From Chlorobiota bacterium (GTDB lineage: Bacteria; Bacteroidota; Bacteroidia; Bacteroidales; F082): a DNA stretch of 5,438 nucleotides. This document shows, piece after piece, positions 4,595 through 5,438 of the stretch. The stretch is taken from NCBI GenBank assembly GCA_030619415.1, contig JAUXBM010000139.1, forward strand, positions 1 through 5,438, written 5' to 3'. A program made the position numbers and the translations under genes. Each line of letters starts with the position of its first letter. Position 1 is the first letter of the stretch. The notes below the pieces were generated by a model. That model was not told the origin of the DNA. It saw only the letters and a list, made by a program, of their open reading frames with translations, and made no database searches.

Positions 4595-5438
4595 TTATTT
4601 ATTAAAATGAAGTCTAATTGAAATAATCTCTGGTCTGTTCACCGTTCTGATGGGTGGTCCCCAGCCCCCAATACCACCTGAAACATAAAAATGAGTATTC
4701 CCTTTTTTCAGGTAGCCCCAACTCAATTCGAAAACCATCTTGGTTATATAATTAAAGGGCCAAAGTTGTCCGTGATGGGTATGACCTGATAATTGGAGAT
4801 CAACCCCGTTATCGACAGCCTGGTTTAATTTGAATGGCTGATGGTCGAGTAGAATTAGCGGTTTGGATTTATCGACATCTTTCACAATATCGCTAAGCAA
4901 TTTCCTTCTTTGGTTGATGAACTGGTTAATCGTCAAGTCTTCCCTGCCTGCAACATAAAAGCTATCATCGATTAGTTCGACAGTATCATTCAGCAGATTG
5001 ACATTGTGTGCCGAAAGATATTTTTTGGCTTTATAAACACCACCGATGTATTCATGATTTCCGGTAACGGCATATACGCCATACTTTGCCTTGAACAATT
5101 TTAATTTTTCGCCAACATTTGAATGAATGACAGGTGTTATGTCTTCATCGATGATATCACCGGGAATGAGAATAATATCAGGATTTAGTGCATTTACCCG
5201 ATTTACAATACCCGACATATGTCTCTTTTCGATGGTGGTACCCAGATGGATATCCGATAAGGCTACGATGTGCAACTCCTTAAATTTCCCTCCCGATTTA
5301 TCGACATCCAAATTGTATTCGCGGATAGCAGGGAACCAGGTATTCAGGTGGCCAATACCAACAACCAACAAGGTTAAACTTAGCACCACAATACCGGTTA
5401 TCTCTTTTGTTTTTGCAGGATTTGATGTGAGGAAAGAA
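4595..5438 (-). CDS. Membrane-anchored calcineurin-like metallophosphoesterase, N-terminus outside the window
   Basis: The frame runs off the right edge without a stop, so the beginning is missing; 280 residues are visible, numbered here from the edge. A GTG at 5389 could be taken as a start, but it lies inside a hydrophobic helix (about 13-35) that continues upstream, so it is not the real start. All dinuclear metal-site motifs of the family are present: DIH (D62, H64), GD (D94), GNHE (N127, H128), DHQP (H199) and GHTHHGQ (H219, H221). This suggests an active, two-metal phosphoesterase like the YkuE-type membrane enzymes, where the domain follows one or more N-terminal helices. Its substrate is unknown; UDP-diacylglucosamine, other phosphodiesters or phosphomonoesters are family options. 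The C-terminal SGGIGGWGPPIR (253-264) is also typical. The gene is followed after 3 bases by the flavin reductase-like gene. Confidence 0.9.
   Translation of the reverse strand, partial: SFLTSNPAKTKEITGIVVLSLTLLVVGIGHLNTWFPAIREYNLDVDKSGGKFKELHIVALSDIHLGTTIEKRHMSGIVNRVNALNPDIILIPGDIIDEDITPVIHSNVGEKLKLFKAKYGVYAVTGNHEYIGGVYKAKKYLSAHNVNLLNDTVELIDDSFYVAGREDLTINQFINQRRKLLSDIVKDVDKSKPLILLDHQPFKLNQAVDNGVDLQLSGHTHHGQLWPFNYITKMVFELSWGYLKKGNTHFYVSGGIGGWGPPIRTVNRPEIISIRLHFNK

Noticed and set aside
5387..5389. GTG as the start codon of the metallophosphoesterase
   Set aside because: The frame stays open for 16 more codons to the window edge, and the GTG falls within a continuous hydrophobic helix, so the gene is 5'-partial.

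Overview
The window looks like a chromosomal piece of a Bacteroidota (Bacteroidetes) genome, probably the Bacteroidia/Marinilabiliales side. Four things point there. Start codons follow A-rich leaders without Shine-Dalgarno sequences. The lipoprotein has a typical lipobox followed by Asn-Ser and lysines. A TAnnTTTG promoter element is present. An intergenic palindrome of a type I remember as common in this phylum is also present. No rRNA, tRNA, CRISPR array, transposase, integrase or phage gene is visible. I place the organism from these features only; no database was searched.

Layout. Positions 1-2724 are a minus-strand run of four genes for exported proteins of unknown function. In transcription order they are a lipoprotein (2724-2059), a secreted 195-residue protein overlapping it (2065-1478), a secreted 285-residue protein (1271-414), and the N-terminal part of a fourth secreted protein (432 to beyond position 1) overlapping the third by 19 bases. 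A hairpin terminator (1385-1414) and a palindromic repeat (1441-1474) lie between the second and third genes, so the run may be two transcription units. Three of the four proteins seem to carry variants of one module, and the 285-residue protein has an internal duplication of another kind.

Positions 2725-2975 are a divergent spacer. It holds a Bacteroidetes-type -7 element for the lipoprotein operon, a degenerate 7-base tandem repeat, and a degenerate 15-base tandem repeat that runs into the start of the next gene. Positions 2976-3992 (+) encode a radical SAM protein like the catalytic half of Elp3 but without the acetyltransferase half. After a short convergent spacer with small hairpins, a minus-strand pair follows: a membrane-anchored metallophosphoesterase (entering from the right edge, ending at 4595) and, 3 bases after its stop, a flavin reductase-like split-barrel protein (4591-4061).

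How they work together. The four exported proteins are the best candidate for an uncharacterised envelope system, based on shared modules, overlapping frames and common export. The radical SAM, flavin reductase-like and phosphoesterase genes look like ordinary housekeeping genes with imprecisely known substrates. I see no evidence of a defence island or mobile element.
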